A stretch of 64,000 nt of DNA from Saprospiraceae bacterium (GTDB lineage Bacteria > Bacteroidota > Bacteroidia > Chitinophagales > Saprospiraceae): NCBI GenBank assembly GCA_016714445.1, contig JADJNF010000008.1, forward strand, positions 992,001 through 1,056,000, written 5' to 3'. Positions 37,859 through 48,336 of the stretch are shown here, piece by piece. The notes under the pieces are model-generated. The model saw nothing but the letters and a program-made list of their open reading frames with translations, was not told the origin of the DNA and made no database searches. The position numbers and the translations under genes are program-made. Position 1 is the first letter of the stretch. Every line of letters starts with the position of its first letter.

Positions 37859-40626
37859 CTAAATTACCGTAATGGAACCATAAGCCACTTTTATTCCTTC
37901 TATGGTTTCCAACTTTAGTACATAAACGAAAACTCCTTTATCATTTATGGTGGGAATCCATGCAGAGTTTCTATCATTTATCATCATATTTTTATCATCA
38001 AACACCGGATTGCCCCAACGGTCATATACAGAAAGGTCGTATGAAAAAATATTAGATCCTTTTAGGTAAAATCTGCTGTTTTCAGAATCAGATTCAGGGG
38101 AAACGACATTGGGAATAAAATAAAATGGTCGCAGGTATTGTATAGTTACAGTCGCCGTATCTATACATCCATAGATATCTGTGGCAGTAATCAGGTAATC
38201 TCCTGACGAAAGATTTTTAATTTCTGCTGGGGCGGTAGATATATCTTTAAGTGTGCCAACAACTGGCCCGTCGTATTTTATAGTCAATTCTGAAGTATTT
38301 CCTTCTGGCTGTATTAAAATGACACCATTAGAATCGCCGGCATCTATAGAAGGACTTTGCTCAGTTGCACTTATGTTGAGAAAACTAACAAAAATGTCTG
38401 TTTTCAATGGACCTACACATCTGCCATCGCTTACAGGTACAAACTCCAGATTTTGAAGTCCTTTTAATCCGACTGGACTAAAAACCTGATTTTGACTGAT
38501 TCCGCTTACGCCAGTTCCTTGCCAAGTACCAGTATAGGTGTCGATCAGCCCGGGTAAATCCACCTGTTGAGCATTGTCACAGAGACCGCTAAAATCCCGG
38601 AAGTCTGGTATTTCTCTTTTTGTAATCACAACATCGATATTAAGCGAAAAGGTACAATTGTCTGCATTTTTAATAACCGCTACATATTTTCCATCACTTT
38701 TAAGGGTCGATACCGGGATAACGGGAGATTTTATGTCTGAGCTAAAACTATTTGGCCCTGTCCAACTTACAGAAATGCCGCCAGAAACATTTAAAAGTAT
38801 AGTGTCGCCTTCGCAAACAGGACTATTGCTGCTAATATCGGCTGTTTTTACAAATTCAATTTTTACATTTTTAAGTATGGTGCAATCGTTGGTTTTAATT
38901 TCCACCGTGTATGTACCTTCCATTTCAGGTTTTGCATTTAGTAAAACAGGGTTCTGCAGTGTGGAGCTAAATCCGTTTGGCCCTGACCATTGGTAAGAAA
39001 GACCACCATCTGCTTTTAATTCAATGGTAACACCTTCACAAACGGGTCCATTTCCGGAGGCTGAAACTATGCCAATAGATTGTATAATAGCAAAAGTGGT
39101 GTCGGTACATTTATTTTCATTGGTTACAATCAGGGTGTATTTCCCAAACTGATCAGAGCTGACAGAAGATATCACAGGATTTTGTTGTACAGAATTGTAC
39201 CCTTGAGGTCCGGACCAACTAAAAATTAATCCACCTGATCCGTTAAGTATTAAATCTGACCCTTCACAAAGTGGCGAATTGGATATGATTTCAGCTTTGG
39301 CTCTGCCTTCCCCTGCACACCATCTACCAAAATCACCTTCAAAAATAAGATCTTTATTCTGCCTGAAGTTGTATCCGACGGTACTTAGGTTGTCACTTTC
39401 AGAAAGAATACAATATTTCTGCATTGTGGAAGGAAAACATCCTTCAAGCATATTATTTTGTAAATATATCCTTTTGAGGTTTAATAAATTTCCAAAAGAA
39501 GATGGAATTTCTCCGGAAATTTTATTGTTGATCAAATCGAGGTTTATAAGAGATGTCATATTTCCTAATGAAATCGGGATAGGACCTGAAAGCATGTTGT
39601 TTCCAAGCAATAAACTGATGGTTTTTTAAGGTTACCTATAGATTGTGGAATACTACCCGTCAGCATATTGGTGGAAAGATGCAAACTGATCAAATCTGAT
39701 AAATTGCCGATATTGGCAGGAATCGGTCCTGACAATTTGTTATCATTAAATAATATCTTTTGAAGCTTGGTCAGATTGGTTATTTCTGATGGAAGATTTC
39801 CAGTCAACTGATTTTTATGCAGCCATATTTCTTTCAGATTGGTCAAATTTCCTATTTGATTAGGTATATTACCCGTAAATAGGTTTTCGTCTGCATAAAA
39901 AAAAGACAAATTAGTCATATTTCCTATTTCAGGAGGTATATTTCCAGTCAGTTTGTTTTGTGAAAGTATCAAGGACCGCAGGGTGGTCAGATTTCCCAAT
40001 TGTGCCGGAATACTACCTATCAATTGATTCTGTGATATCAGAAGTTCATCCAGTTTAGAAAGGTTTCCCAATGTTGCAGGAATGGGTCCGTTGAAGTTAT
40101 TCTGATGTAGATGTAGTGTAACCAATTCTTTTAAATTGCCAATTGCAGACGGTAAATTGCCGCTAAAGTTATTGAGATTCAGAAGCATTTTTTTTAGATT
40201 CACCATATTCCCGAATGATGGGTGAATAGGACCGTTTAGTTTATTGGATGAGAGATTTAATTCTTCCAGAGCCACCAGCCCACCCATAGATACAGGCAGA
40301 TTACCGCTAAGATTGTTATTGGATAGGGTAAGTATTTTTAAAGATTTTAACATCCCGATAGAGTCGGGCACCGCTCCATTCATTTTGTTGCTTGACATTA
40401 TAAATGATTCTACACAGCCTGATGTATTCAGTTTTACTCCATACCATGTAGATATAGCTTTTCCGGGCACAAGCCAATTTGTTTTATTTGTCCAGCCATT
40501 GCCCAGACAGTTGTTGTAGATACTGACAAGTACCAAAGAATCATTTGTTCTATTGCATTGACTGAACAGCTGACTGGTCTCCAGAATAATTAGTAAGCTA
40601 AAAATAACTAATTTGTAATATTTCAT
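37859..40626 (-). CDS. LRR and Ig-like surface protein with T9SS type B sorting domain, one frameshift
   Basis: A secreted protein of about 922 residues when repaired. Signal peptide MKYYKLVIFSLLIILETSQLFSQ, then about 12 plant-type leucine-rich repeats (pattern LxxLxLxxNxLxGxIPxxIGN), then at least three Ig/PKD-like repeats opening with SPVCEG or PLCEG, and a C-terminal domain (FIPNVVSPESDSEN, YDRWGNPVFDD) matching T9SS type B (CHU_C/gliding-associated) sorting. The frame breaks near 39622-39627: adding one A on the coding strand in the six-base run gives NLKKTISLLLGNNMLSG without interruption. LRR and Ig domains suggest adhesion or binding at the surface; the ligand is unknown. Confidence 0.88.
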
Positions 40627-40991
40627 ATATTGAATGTAATATTGAATAATGAGGTAAGGTATAACTTAATTTGACTTTTATATTCATATTTTTCTGGCAA
40701 ACAAATATGATTGTCTTAAAAGATACAATTGAGTGAATTATTTCACAGTCTTTATGCCATTAGATAACTTAAAGAATGTGAGTACTCAAAATAGATTGGA
40801 TGGATCCCAATTTTGCGAAATAGGCTTTTAAGTAAGGATGCATTAAAGGAATAATGGTGTCGTTTTAATGCTTGCCGGCTTAAAAATTTACTTGTAAAAA
40901 TGTAAAAATGAGATATATTGATAAAAAAATAAGTTAAAAAAAATGCCATACTTTAAATAGAGCATGGCATTCCTTCCCGTATTTAGTTTTC
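40627..40991. other. Intergenic region, no gene seen
   Basis: Besides the terminator at 40936-40971 (minus strand) the 365 bases hold no credible frame or repeat. It must contain the promoter for the LRR protein, but no clear TAnnTTTG was identified. Confidence 0.5.
40936..40971 (-). terminator. Intrinsic terminator of the small membrane protein pair
   Basis: On the minus strand AATGCCAT (40964-40971) pairs with ATGGCATT (40942-40949), followed by a run of T. It ends the two-gene unit at 40992-41987. Confidence 0.8.
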
Positions 40992-41534
40992 TTACCTTTT
41001 TAGGTAATATCCCAGCCATGTACCACAAATGGCCCATGAAACAATAGCGTCAATGAGATCCGGAACTGAATTGTTTTCAAACCAAATGGAATTAGTGTAT
41101 TCAGTAGTAAGATATCCAATGACACCCACTACTATACTTGAGATTATTGCTGTCTGGAAAGATAACTCCGGGATTTTTAATAATAACCAGATGAGTAACA
41201 TTACAGCAAAAACATCCACCAAATATCCTCTGACCATATTCATACCCATGGCCATATTCATAGATTTGTGATAGGAAATCTGAGCCCAGGGTTTTCCGGC
41301 CGATGATTCCATTAATTTTTGCTGATCTTCCTGGGTTGCGCCTGGTGCAGCATTAGGCAGAAAATAAGTTCCGTCTTCCGTTAATTGTGTACTAAGAAAA
41401 TTAAGAATAGAGTCCTGATTTGGCGTATATTTTTGTTGTGAACCATGCATATTTAACATGGTCCATGATAAAAACTGCCAAATAAATACCAACAGTCCAC
41501 CGACTAAAGCACCAACAATCATTTTTGTGTTCAT
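40992..41534 (-). CDS. Small membrane protein of unknown function (180 aa)
   Basis: A 180-residue protein with an N-terminal membrane segment (VGALVGGLLVFIWQFLSW), a periplasmic-side loop of about 80 residues (MHGSQQKYTPNQ...AISYHK-like) and three further membrane segments (DVFAVMLLIWLLL, TAIISSIVVGVIGYL, AIVSWAICGTWLGYYL). No family function known to me. It follows another small membrane protein gene by 33 bases on the same strand, so the two are probably one operon and may work together. Confidence 0.65.
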   Translation of the reverse strand: MNTKMIVGALVGGLLVFIWQFLSWTMLNMHGSQQKYTPNQDSILNFLSTQLTEDGTYFLPNAAPGATQEDQQKLMESSAGKPWAQISYHKSMNMAMGMNMVRGYLVDVFAVMLLIWLLLKIPELSFQTAIISSIVVGVIGYLTTEYTNSIWFENNSVPDLIDAIVSWAICGTWLGYYLKR

Positions 41535-41567
41535 AATATCATTAAGTTTTGAAGTGAAAGATTACAA

Positions 41568-41987
41568 TTAAGTAGTTTTTGCCATCTGCTCAGAAAACTT
41601 TAATCCCAATAGGGTCAAGGGGAAATAAATACATGTGTCAGCTATGGAAAACCAGATTGGGTGAGGCAGCACAACTAAATTTAATACTCCGGTAAGGGTC
41701 AGTATTAATCCCGTGATCAAGGCAAGGAAATGTTTATTCTGCACTCCGAGTTTCCCTAATACCCATCCTGAAGTAAATGCGCCAAGACCATGAGCCAAAA
41801 TGATAAGTGCCAGACTACCTTCATTGACATCTCGCATATAAGATTTGAGAGAATCGTGGCCGCTAAGATCAATGTCCCCGGGTGAAGGATACAAAAGGTG
41901 AATAAAGTATTCAATCCCATATACTACTATTCCACCTGCTACCAATGCAGCAATCACTGCCAATAGATTTTTAACTGTTGGACCCAT
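41568..41987 (-). CDS. Small membrane protein of unknown function (139 aa)
   Basis: A 139-residue protein with about four membrane segments: LLAVIAALVAGGIVVYGIEYF, LIILAHGLGAFTSGWVLG, FLALITGLILTLTGVLNLV and a last short one. The loop after the first helix is short and acidic. It is the first gene of a two-gene unit with the 180-aa membrane protein. Function unknown. Confidence 0.65.
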   Translation of the reverse strand: MGPTVKNLLAVIAALVAGGIVVYGIEYFIHLLYPSPGDIDLSGHDSLKSYMRDVNEGSLALIILAHGLGAFTSGWVLGKLGVQNKHFLALITGLILTLTGVLNLVVLPHPIWFSIADTCIYFPLTLLGLKFSEQMAKTT

Positions 41988-42182
41988 AAGACTTGTATTA
42001 TTACGTAAAAGTAGAATTAAAGTTTATAAAAATGTAATGATGTGGAATAAAAAGTTTAGTAGTGTTTGTAGGTACAATTAATCTATGTTGACGAAAGCAA
42101 AATATTTATGAGATTTTAAGCTTTGAAGGAGTATATAGGTAGTGCATAAAATTAAGCACCATAATAAAGGTAATTGAAAAAA

Positions 42183-42214
42183 CAGGCGGACCCGCCTGCT
42201 CTGAACAAGCAGGT
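42183..42214 (+). repeat. GC-rich palindromic element with two competing hairpins
   Basis: CAGGCGG (42183-42189) pairs with CCGCCTG (42192-42198). The latter arm overlaps CCTGCT (42195-42200), which can instead pair with AGCAGG (42208-42213). The element is far more GC-rich than the surrounding AT-rich DNA, as REP-like repeats often are. Confidence 0.55.
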
Positions 42215-42273
42215 AAATTTTACTGTTTTTCCAAGAAAATATGTCATCTTTTTCTTCAGATATGAATACCACA

Positions 42274-42303
42274 TTCGCAATTCGTTGTTCATCGTTCGTA
42301 ATT
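42274..42303 (-). repeat. Dispersed short repeat, copy B
   Basis: The complement of this stretch resembles the motif at 36031-36062 (ATTACGAACG ... GCGAATG). It is in the opposite orientation to copy A. Confidence 0.5.
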
Positions 42304-42338
42304 TAGAGGAATAGTGTTCTAACTGCACTCTTTTTTAT

Positions 42339-42346
42339 TACTTTTG
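42339..42346 (+). promoter_or_regulatory. pdxA promoter -7 element
   Basis: TACTTTTG matches TAnnTTTG and lies 20 bases before the pdxA start codon. Confidence 0.5.
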
Positions 42347-42366
42347 CAGATTATAAAATATATAAG

Positions 42367-43418
42367 ATGATGAAAATAGGAATAACCATAGGAGATGTAA
42401 ACGGCGTGGGACCTGAAGTGATTATAAAAGCACTTGCGGATCCACGCATTCTAAAATCATTTACTCCGATCATTTACGGCTCATATAAAGTATTGTCATA
42501 TCATAAAAACATAGTCAAAGACAGTAATATAAATTTTCACTCCATACATAGTGCCAAACAAGCATTGCCCAATAAAATTAATCTGGTAAATTGCTGGGAA
42601 GATAATATCAATATTACTTTGGGAAAATCTACTGAAGATGGCGGAAAATATGCATATATTGCTTTGGATAGGGCTCTTAACGAAATAAAGGATGGTAGTA
42701 TTGATGCAATAGTAACTGCACCTATCAATAAAAATGCGATGCAACTGGCCAAGTTTCCTTTTCCGGGACATACTGAATATTTCACGAGCAATGATCAGGC
42801 AGGTCAAAGCATCATGGTATTGGTGAGTGATGCACTCAAAGTGGCGTTAGTGACCAATCATATTCCCATCTCCAGTGTGGCATCATCCATCACAAAGGAA
42901 CTTATAATTGAAAAAATAAAATTACTGAATAAAACACTGATTCAGGATTTCGGATATGAGAGACCGGTAATCAGTGTCTTGGGACTCAATCCACACGCTT
43001 CTGATGATTCTGTCATTGGAGATGAGGAAGAAAGAATAATTCGTCCGGCCATCGTCGAGGTAAAAAAACAAGGCATTATGGTAGTGGGACCATATCCTGC
43101 GGATGGGTTTTTTGGAAGTAGTCTCTGGAAAAAACAGATGCTGTATTGGCTATGTATCATGATCAGGGGCTGATACCTTTTAAGGCATTGACCTTTGGAA
43201 GTGGTACCAATATCACTGCCGGGCTATCATTTATTAGAACTTCACCTGATCACGGCACTGCGTTTGATATAGCAGGAACCAACTCGGCTGATGAATCGTC
43301 CATGATCAAAGCAATTTTTACAGCTGTTGATATGGTTCAAAACCGCAAAGAATATTTTAGTTCCCGCGAAAATGCACTGGTCAGAAGAGAAAAACAATCT
43401 GCTGGAATTCACGAATAA
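42367..43418 (+). CDS. pdxA: 4-hydroxythreonine-4-phosphate dehydrogenase PdxA, one frameshift
   Basis: PdxA oxidises 4-phosphohydroxy-L-threonine in pyridoxal phosphate synthesis, a cytoplasmic metal- and NAD-dependent step. The N-terminal GITIGDVNGVGPEVI, the substrate-binding FPFPGHTEYF, GLNPHASDDSVIGDEE and the C-terminal AMYHDQGLIPFKAL and IRTSPDHGTAFDIAG are all typical. Two open frames overlap at 43146-43173. Inserting one A in the six-A run at 43129-43134 gives LWKKTDAVLAMYHDQG and joins them to a full-length protein of about 350 residues. The LysE-type gene starts 21 bases after the stop, so the two form an operon. Confidence 0.94.
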
Positions 43419-43439
43419 TAAAACACCATACGACATATT

Positions 43440-44069
43440 ATGCAATATGTTTTTGAAGGGATTTTGCTTGGTTTGACACTGACTATTTTGCTTGGACCTA
43501 TATTTGTGGCATTGACGCAGACTGGAATAAAACACGGTATCAGAGCCGGAATATCCGTGGGTACAGGTATCTGGACCAGTGATTTAATCGTTATTTTTTC
43601 GGCCTGGTTTTTTATTCAACAGATTAATGAGTTGAGTAAAAATCCTTCATTTCACTTCTGGATGGGAATGACGGGAGGTGTAGTACTCATCATCTTTGGA
43701 ATCATATCTATTTTAAACAAACATGAAAAAGATAAAACAACCAAAGCATTTAATGCAAAAACATATCTGGGTTACTGGACCAAGGGTTTTGCTGTCAATT
43801 TTCTAAATCCTTTTACGTTTGTATTTTGGGTAGGTGTCATGACTTCTTATGTACTAGGCAAAGGAATCGATGGGATACAAACTTTGACATTGTTTAGTAG
43901 TATAATGGTCACCATCATGACCACAGACTCTCTAAAAGTAATTCTGGCAAAATTGATACGCAGTAAAATGAAAAACCATCACATACTACTTTTCGGTAGG
44001 ATTGCCGGAGTTGTGTTGATCATTTTTGGTTTTGTCCTGTTGGTCAGAACAAATGTTTTTCATTTCTAA
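43440..44069 (+). CDS. LysE/RhtB-family exporter
   Basis: A 209-residue inner-membrane protein of the amino-acid exporter family. The N-terminal helix GILLGLTLTILLGPIFVALTQT with Gly-Pro and the second segment GTGIWTSDLIVIFSAWFF, together with WTKGFAVNFLNPFTFVFWVGV near residue 115, fit the LysE translocator domain. Six membrane segments are suggested. The exported compound, possibly an amino acid, is unknown. It follows pdxA in an operon. Confidence 0.87.
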   Translation: MQYVFEGILLGLTLTILLGPIFVALTQTGIKHGIRAGISVGTGIWTSDLIVIFSAWFFIQQINELSKNPSFHFWMGMTGGVVLIIFGIISILNKHEKDKTTKAFNAKTYLGYWTKGFAVNFLNPFTFVFWVGVMTSYVLGKGIDGIQTLTLFSSIMVTIMTTDSLKVILAKLIRSKMKNHHILLFGRIAGVVLIIFGFVLLVRTNVFHF

Positions 44070-44090
44070 ACTTATGTAAGGGTTCAGAAG

Positions 44091-45578
44091 TTATTTTTGA
44101 ACAATTATTTCTATCACTTCACTTTTTAAAGTGTCAGAATTCAAAATAATCAATTCCTTTTTGCCCCTGTATTTGTAAGAAAGTGCAATGGTCGCAGGTG
44201 GCTGCCTGCCCATATCATCTGCGTGAAGCAAAAGAAAATTTTTACCTTCCTGATTCAGTTTTAAGGTAAAAGAAAAGGGTTTTTCTGAAATTTCAAATTT
44301 TTCTACGATCCAGTCACCGTTAAAATTCAATGAAACCACATCTTTATGCACTATTTTATGGTCATACATCTTCAGATCAACCAAAAAGCTGTCCACTTTT
44401 ATGGTACGTGTTGCTGTAACAACATTTCTCCCTTTTACTACCTTAGGAAGGGCTTTAACTACCGGATCAGAAGCTGCCAAAAAGTCTGTTTTTTCCAATA
44501 ACTTCGGATATATCACTTTAAAATAATGCGGCATTTCAAAATATCTTAATACCGGAATGCCCAGGTAATCAATCATTCGGTTCATTTCAAAAACCATCCC
44601 GTTTCCATACCTGTTAAATTTGTTGATGACAGATATATTATAATAATAGTAGTATTTATCATATAGTTTGTATTCTTCAGGGACATTTTCAGACTCAGAA
44701 AAGGCCTTCTGTGCTTTCAGTGATTCTGAACTTTTTCTTTTAATATTTAACCAATTGATTTGCACCCGGCTATTGATGAGATGTGTGCTGTTATAATCTG
44801 ATAAATTAATGGCTTCAAATTTTGCAAGAGCAGCCTCCTGCGCTTTTATAATATCAGAAAAGTTATCGTCTTCTTTATTGTACAATCCTTCCAAAGCATT
44901 TCTGGAGGTTTTATATACACCATCTATTGCAGATAAGACAGCCGGAAACTGCATTTCTTCCGGAGTGAACTTAAGGGTTTTGTAATAGGTTATAATATCA
45001 CCTTCCAGTATATGTTGTTTGACATAAAAGTTTTTGTACAACTTTACCCCTTCTTCCAGTTTGTCATATACCAGGCTTAGATTTTCTCTTTTGGTCAGAT
45101 CCAGCGTTTTTATTTGGTCTTCGAGTTCAAATCGTATTTTGTTCACAGCAGATATGGTTGATTTCATTTCTGCGGCTGAATTTTTCAGTTTTGTTTCAAT
45201 GGTTTTTTTTTGCAGCCTTCTTGGTTGAATATGCAGATACCATTTAAGAAAAGCAACATCAATATTAATATTTGCATACCATTCATTGGGTGAAATATCA
45301 TAAAACCAATTTTCAGGATCTTCAAAGATATCCTGAGGCAAGTCTTTATTGGAATAAAAATTAATTTGCTGATCAGGGAGGTCTACAAATTTATTAATGT
45401 TTTTATTGAAATTTTCCAGCAATCTGTGTACGATCAATAAACCATGCGTACTTTCATTGGAAAAATTTACATAATTGTTGAGTACCTTCACTTTGTCTGC
45501 ATCAGTAGACTGATTATAAACACTGCTGATAAAGACAAAAATAAAACTACAGGTAAAAAAGAACTTAATAAAGGGCAT
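44091..45578 (-). CDS. Secreted or periplasmic protein of unknown function (495 aa)
   Basis: A 495-residue protein with signal peptide MPFIKFFFTCSFIFVFISSVYNQ. The middle part (about 70-330) is mostly helical with coiled-coil character (KNSAAEMKSTISAVNKIRFELEDQIK), and a last beta-rich part (about 380-480) reads like a small C-terminal beta domain (WIVEKFEISEKPFSFTLKLN). It has no lipobox, T9SS CTD or catalytic motif that I recognise. The gene is intact and stands alone on the minus strand, convergent with the LysE-type gene. Function unknown. Confidence 0.65.
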   Translation of the reverse strand: MPFIKFFFTCSFIFVFISSVYNQSTDADKVKVLNNYVNFSNESTHGLLIVHRLLENFNKNINKFVDLPDQQINFYSNKDLPQDIFEDPENWFYDISPNEWYANINIDVAFLKWYLHIQPRRLQKKTIETKLKNSAAEMKSTISAVNKIRFELEDQIKTLDLTKRENLSLVYDKLEEGVKLYKNFYVKQHILEGDIITYYKTLKFTPEEMQFPAVLSAIDGVYKTSRNALEGLYNKEDDNFSDIIKAQEAALAKFEAINLSDYNSTHLINSRVQINWLNIKRKSSESLKAQKAFSESENVPEEYKLYDKYYYYYNISVINKFNRYGNGMVFEMNRMIDYLGIPVLRYFEMPHYFKVIYPKLLEKTDFLAASDPVVKALPKVVKGRNVVTATRTIKVDSFLVDLKMYDHKIVHKDVVSLNFNGDWIVEKFEISEKPFSFTLKLNQEGKNFLLLHADDMGRQPPATIALSYKYRGKKELIILNSDTLKSEVIEIIVQK

Positions 45579-45834
45579 TTCAGATTATTTTGAACAGCTT
45601 TCTTAATTTAAATGAGCCTGACTCGGATGATATTTTATACTTAAGATAAATAACAACAACATCTAATCTTAACAAAAATAATGGTCCATAATTTAGCGCT
45701 GCAAATATCGTACATTTTTATCATGTATGAAGCGCTTTGATTACTATTAACCAATTATTAAGAGGTCAAACCTGCTTTTTATTGTATTTTTTTGATCTCA
45801 ATCCGTGCAAAACGTATTTTTTCCAATGATTAAT

Positions 45835-46071
45835 TTATACAAATTCACTTGTATTTCCCGGTCTGATATCTTTTTCTTTGATTTTTTGAAGATCTTTAGG
45901 ATCGTCAACATAGTTTTCCGTATAGCCACAATTTGTGCACACATATCTGGTGAGATAAACGGTGCTTAGACCAAACGATAAGGTATTGTATATGTTGCCT
46001 TTAAAGGCACCTCCTTCGATAATGGCGATTTCGCTATTCTGGCATTTTGGACAGCAATAATTGAACTTCAT
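45835..46071 (-). CDS. Small zinc-ribbon protein
   Basis: A 78-residue protein with two CxxC motifs, CPKC near residue 8 and CTNC near residue 50, as in a nucleic-acid or protein-binding zinc ribbon. The tail is charged. It starts nine bases downstream of the mnmG stop on the same strand, so it is probably the last gene of that operon. Function unknown. Confidence 0.7.
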   Translation of the reverse strand: MKFNYCCPKCQNSEIAIIEGGAFKGNIYNTLSFGLSTVYLTRYVCTNCGYTENYVDDPKDLQKIKEKDIRPGNTSEFV

Positions 46072-46080
46072 ACAGTTTTA

Positions 46081-47944
46081 TTATCGTCCTACATGAACCA
46101 ACAATACTGAAATATCAGAAGGTGAAACGCCACTGATTCTACTGGCCTGTCCTATGGTCCGTGGTCTGATGGAATTTAATTTTTCGCGTGCTTCTATAGA
46201 CAAAGACTTGATAGCTTTGTAATCAAAACCATCTGACAGTCTGACGGATTCAAGTCTGTCCATTTTATCTACCATCTCCTGCTCCTTGCGTATGTAGCCT
46301 TCATATTTTATGGATATCTCAGCAATCGTAAGTGATTCATCGTCAAATTGAGATAAAAATTCATCTACATCTGCAAGGGCAGTTCTCATATCTGTCATTC
46401 CAATGTTTGGCCTGCTTAGTATTTTTTTGCTTTTATTTTTTGCTTTATTTGTGATGAATCTATACTTTCGAGAAATGTATTAATGTGAATCGGGTCAACA
46501 CTCGTATCTTCAAAAAAACGCTCGATATGATTTGCATTTTCTATTTTGGCCTGCACTCTTTCCAGTCTTTGTTCCATGTTCAACATGCCAAGCTTGTGAG
46601 CAAGTGGTGTAAGCCTGATGTCAGCATTGTCCTGGCGCAATAAAATCCTGTATTCAGCCCGGGACGTAAACATACGGTACGGTTCATTGGTGCCTTTATT
46701 GACCAGATCATCTATCAGGACGCCTATATAAGCATCAGATCGTTTCAGGATAAAAGGTTCAGCATCATGTATAGAAAGGTGGGCATTTAGTCCTGCCATC
46801 AAACCCTGACAAGCCGCTTCTTCATATCCGGTAGTCCCGTTGATCTGACCGGCAAAAAATAGATTTTTTACCAGTTTGGTTTCAAGATTCATGTTGAGTT
46901 GGGTGGGAGGAAAATAGTCATATTCTATGGCATATCCCGGTCTGAACATTTTCATGTTTTCAAAGCCGGGCACTTTTTTTAGTGCTTTGTATTGTACATC
47001 TTCCGGCAATGAAGACGAAAACCCATTGACATAAATCTCACAGGTATCCCATCCTTCCGGTTCAACAAAAAGCTGATGCCTGTCTTTGTCTGAAAAACGA
47101 TTGATTTTATCTTCTATGGAAGGGCAATATCTCGGTCCCAATCCCTGAATACGTCCATTGAACATAGGAGATCTGTCGAATCCTTCTTTTAGCGTATCAT
47201 GTACTTCCTGGCTGGTGTATGTAATATGACAAGGCAATTGTCTGGCAATGGTCGGAGTATCCGTGTATGAAAATTTACCTACTTTGTCATCTCCGGCTGA
47301 ATTTCCATTTTGGTGTAATCCAGAGACCGGCCATCAATCCTTGGTGGTGTACCCGTCTTCATTCTTCCGGCTTCAAATCCAAGTTCAATCAGTTGATCCG
47401 TAATGCCGGTGGCAGCTTTTTCTCCTGCGCGGCCTCCGCCAAATTGTTTTTCGCCAATATGAATCAAACCATTGAGAAAGGTACCATTGGTCAGGACTAC
47501 ACTATCCGATTCTATTTCGAGACCGAGACTGGTAACGATTCCTTTGCAGGCACCATTTTTAATCAAAAGTCCCGGAACAGTCTCCTGCCAGAAATCAATA
47601 TTGGGATGTGATTCCAGCATTTGCCGCCATTTTGCCGCAAACATCATCCGGTCATTTTGTGCTCTTGGGCTCCACATGGCGGGGCCTTTAGACATATTGA
47701 GCATCCTGAACTGCACCATGGAGTGATCCGTTACTATACCTGAATACCCGCCCAAAGCATCTATTTCACGCACGATCTGACCTTTGGCAACACCTCCCAT
47801 GGCAGGATTGCAGGACATTTGAGCTATAGTGTTCATATTCATGGTGACCAGAAGTACTTTCGATCCCATATTGGCGGCTGCTACAGCGGCTTCGCATCCG
47901 GCATGACCGGCCCCAACGACAATTACATTATATTTTGGAAACAT
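46081..47944 (-). CDS. mnmG: tRNA uridine-5-carboxymethylaminomethyl modification enzyme MnmG, two frameshifts
   Basis: With MnmE, this FAD enzyme modifies the wobble uridine of several tRNAs. The start MFPKYNVIVVGAGHAGCEAA with the GxGxxG FAD motif is exact. Three open frames cover the gene. Adding one base near 47290 joins ...IEIQPE to the DDKVGKFSYTDTPTIARQ part, and one more A in the seven-base run at 46422-46428 joins ...KAKK to ILSRPNIGMTDM. The repaired chain of about 620 residues has the family length, with the PCHITYTSQE, FFAGQINGTTGYEEAA and SRAEYRILLRQDNAD regions. An essential-type gene with two homopolymer breaks points to sequencing error. Its -7 element sits 5 bases before the ATG. 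Confidence 0.95.
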
Positions 47945-47948
47945 GGCA

Positions 47949-47978
47949 CAAAGATAAGCATGAATTATGAAAGTTCAA
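47949..47978 (-). promoter_or_regulatory. mnmG promoter, probably giving a leaderless mRNA
   Basis: On the minus strand TTG (47976-47978), 19 bases, then TATCTTTG (47949-47956). The last G is only four bases before the A of the ATG, while the start site usually lies five to eight bases past this element. Confidence 0.65.
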
Positions 47979-48158
47979 TCACGAAAACGATAATTACCAT
48001 TTTCAGCAAATTAATACGATTAACACATGAGAATGATGTTTGTTATAATTATGTTTCTTTTTGGAAGATATTTGGAATAGTTATGCTATGAATTTTTTTG
48101 GAAAAGCAGGTTGTACTATCCTTGGTTTTGGAATTTACCCACCCCCCAACCAAAAAAT

Positions 48159-48236
<78 letters not shown>

Positions 48237-48293
48237 AAAAAATATTTTACACTCCGAATTGAAAGATTGTATTGAAAGATTAAGCCATAAAAC

Positions 48294-48325
48294 AAAAAAT
48301 CCCTAATCAATGAAGATTAAGGATT
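48294..48325 (-). terminator. Intrinsic terminator of tRNA-Asn
   Basis: On the minus strand AATCCTTAATC pairs with GATTAGGGATT (one T-G pair) and a T run follows. Confidence 0.8.
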
Positions 48326-48336
48326 CTTGTATTTTG

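Larger units (their letters stand above)
42000..42366. other. Intergenic region with two alternative hairpins, repeat B and pdxA promoter
   Basis: The divergent gap upstream of the 139-aa membrane protein and pdxA. It holds the GC-rich inverted repeats at 42183-42214, the dispersed repeat at 42274-42303 and the -7 element at 42339-42346. No reading frame is credible. Confidence 0.6.
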
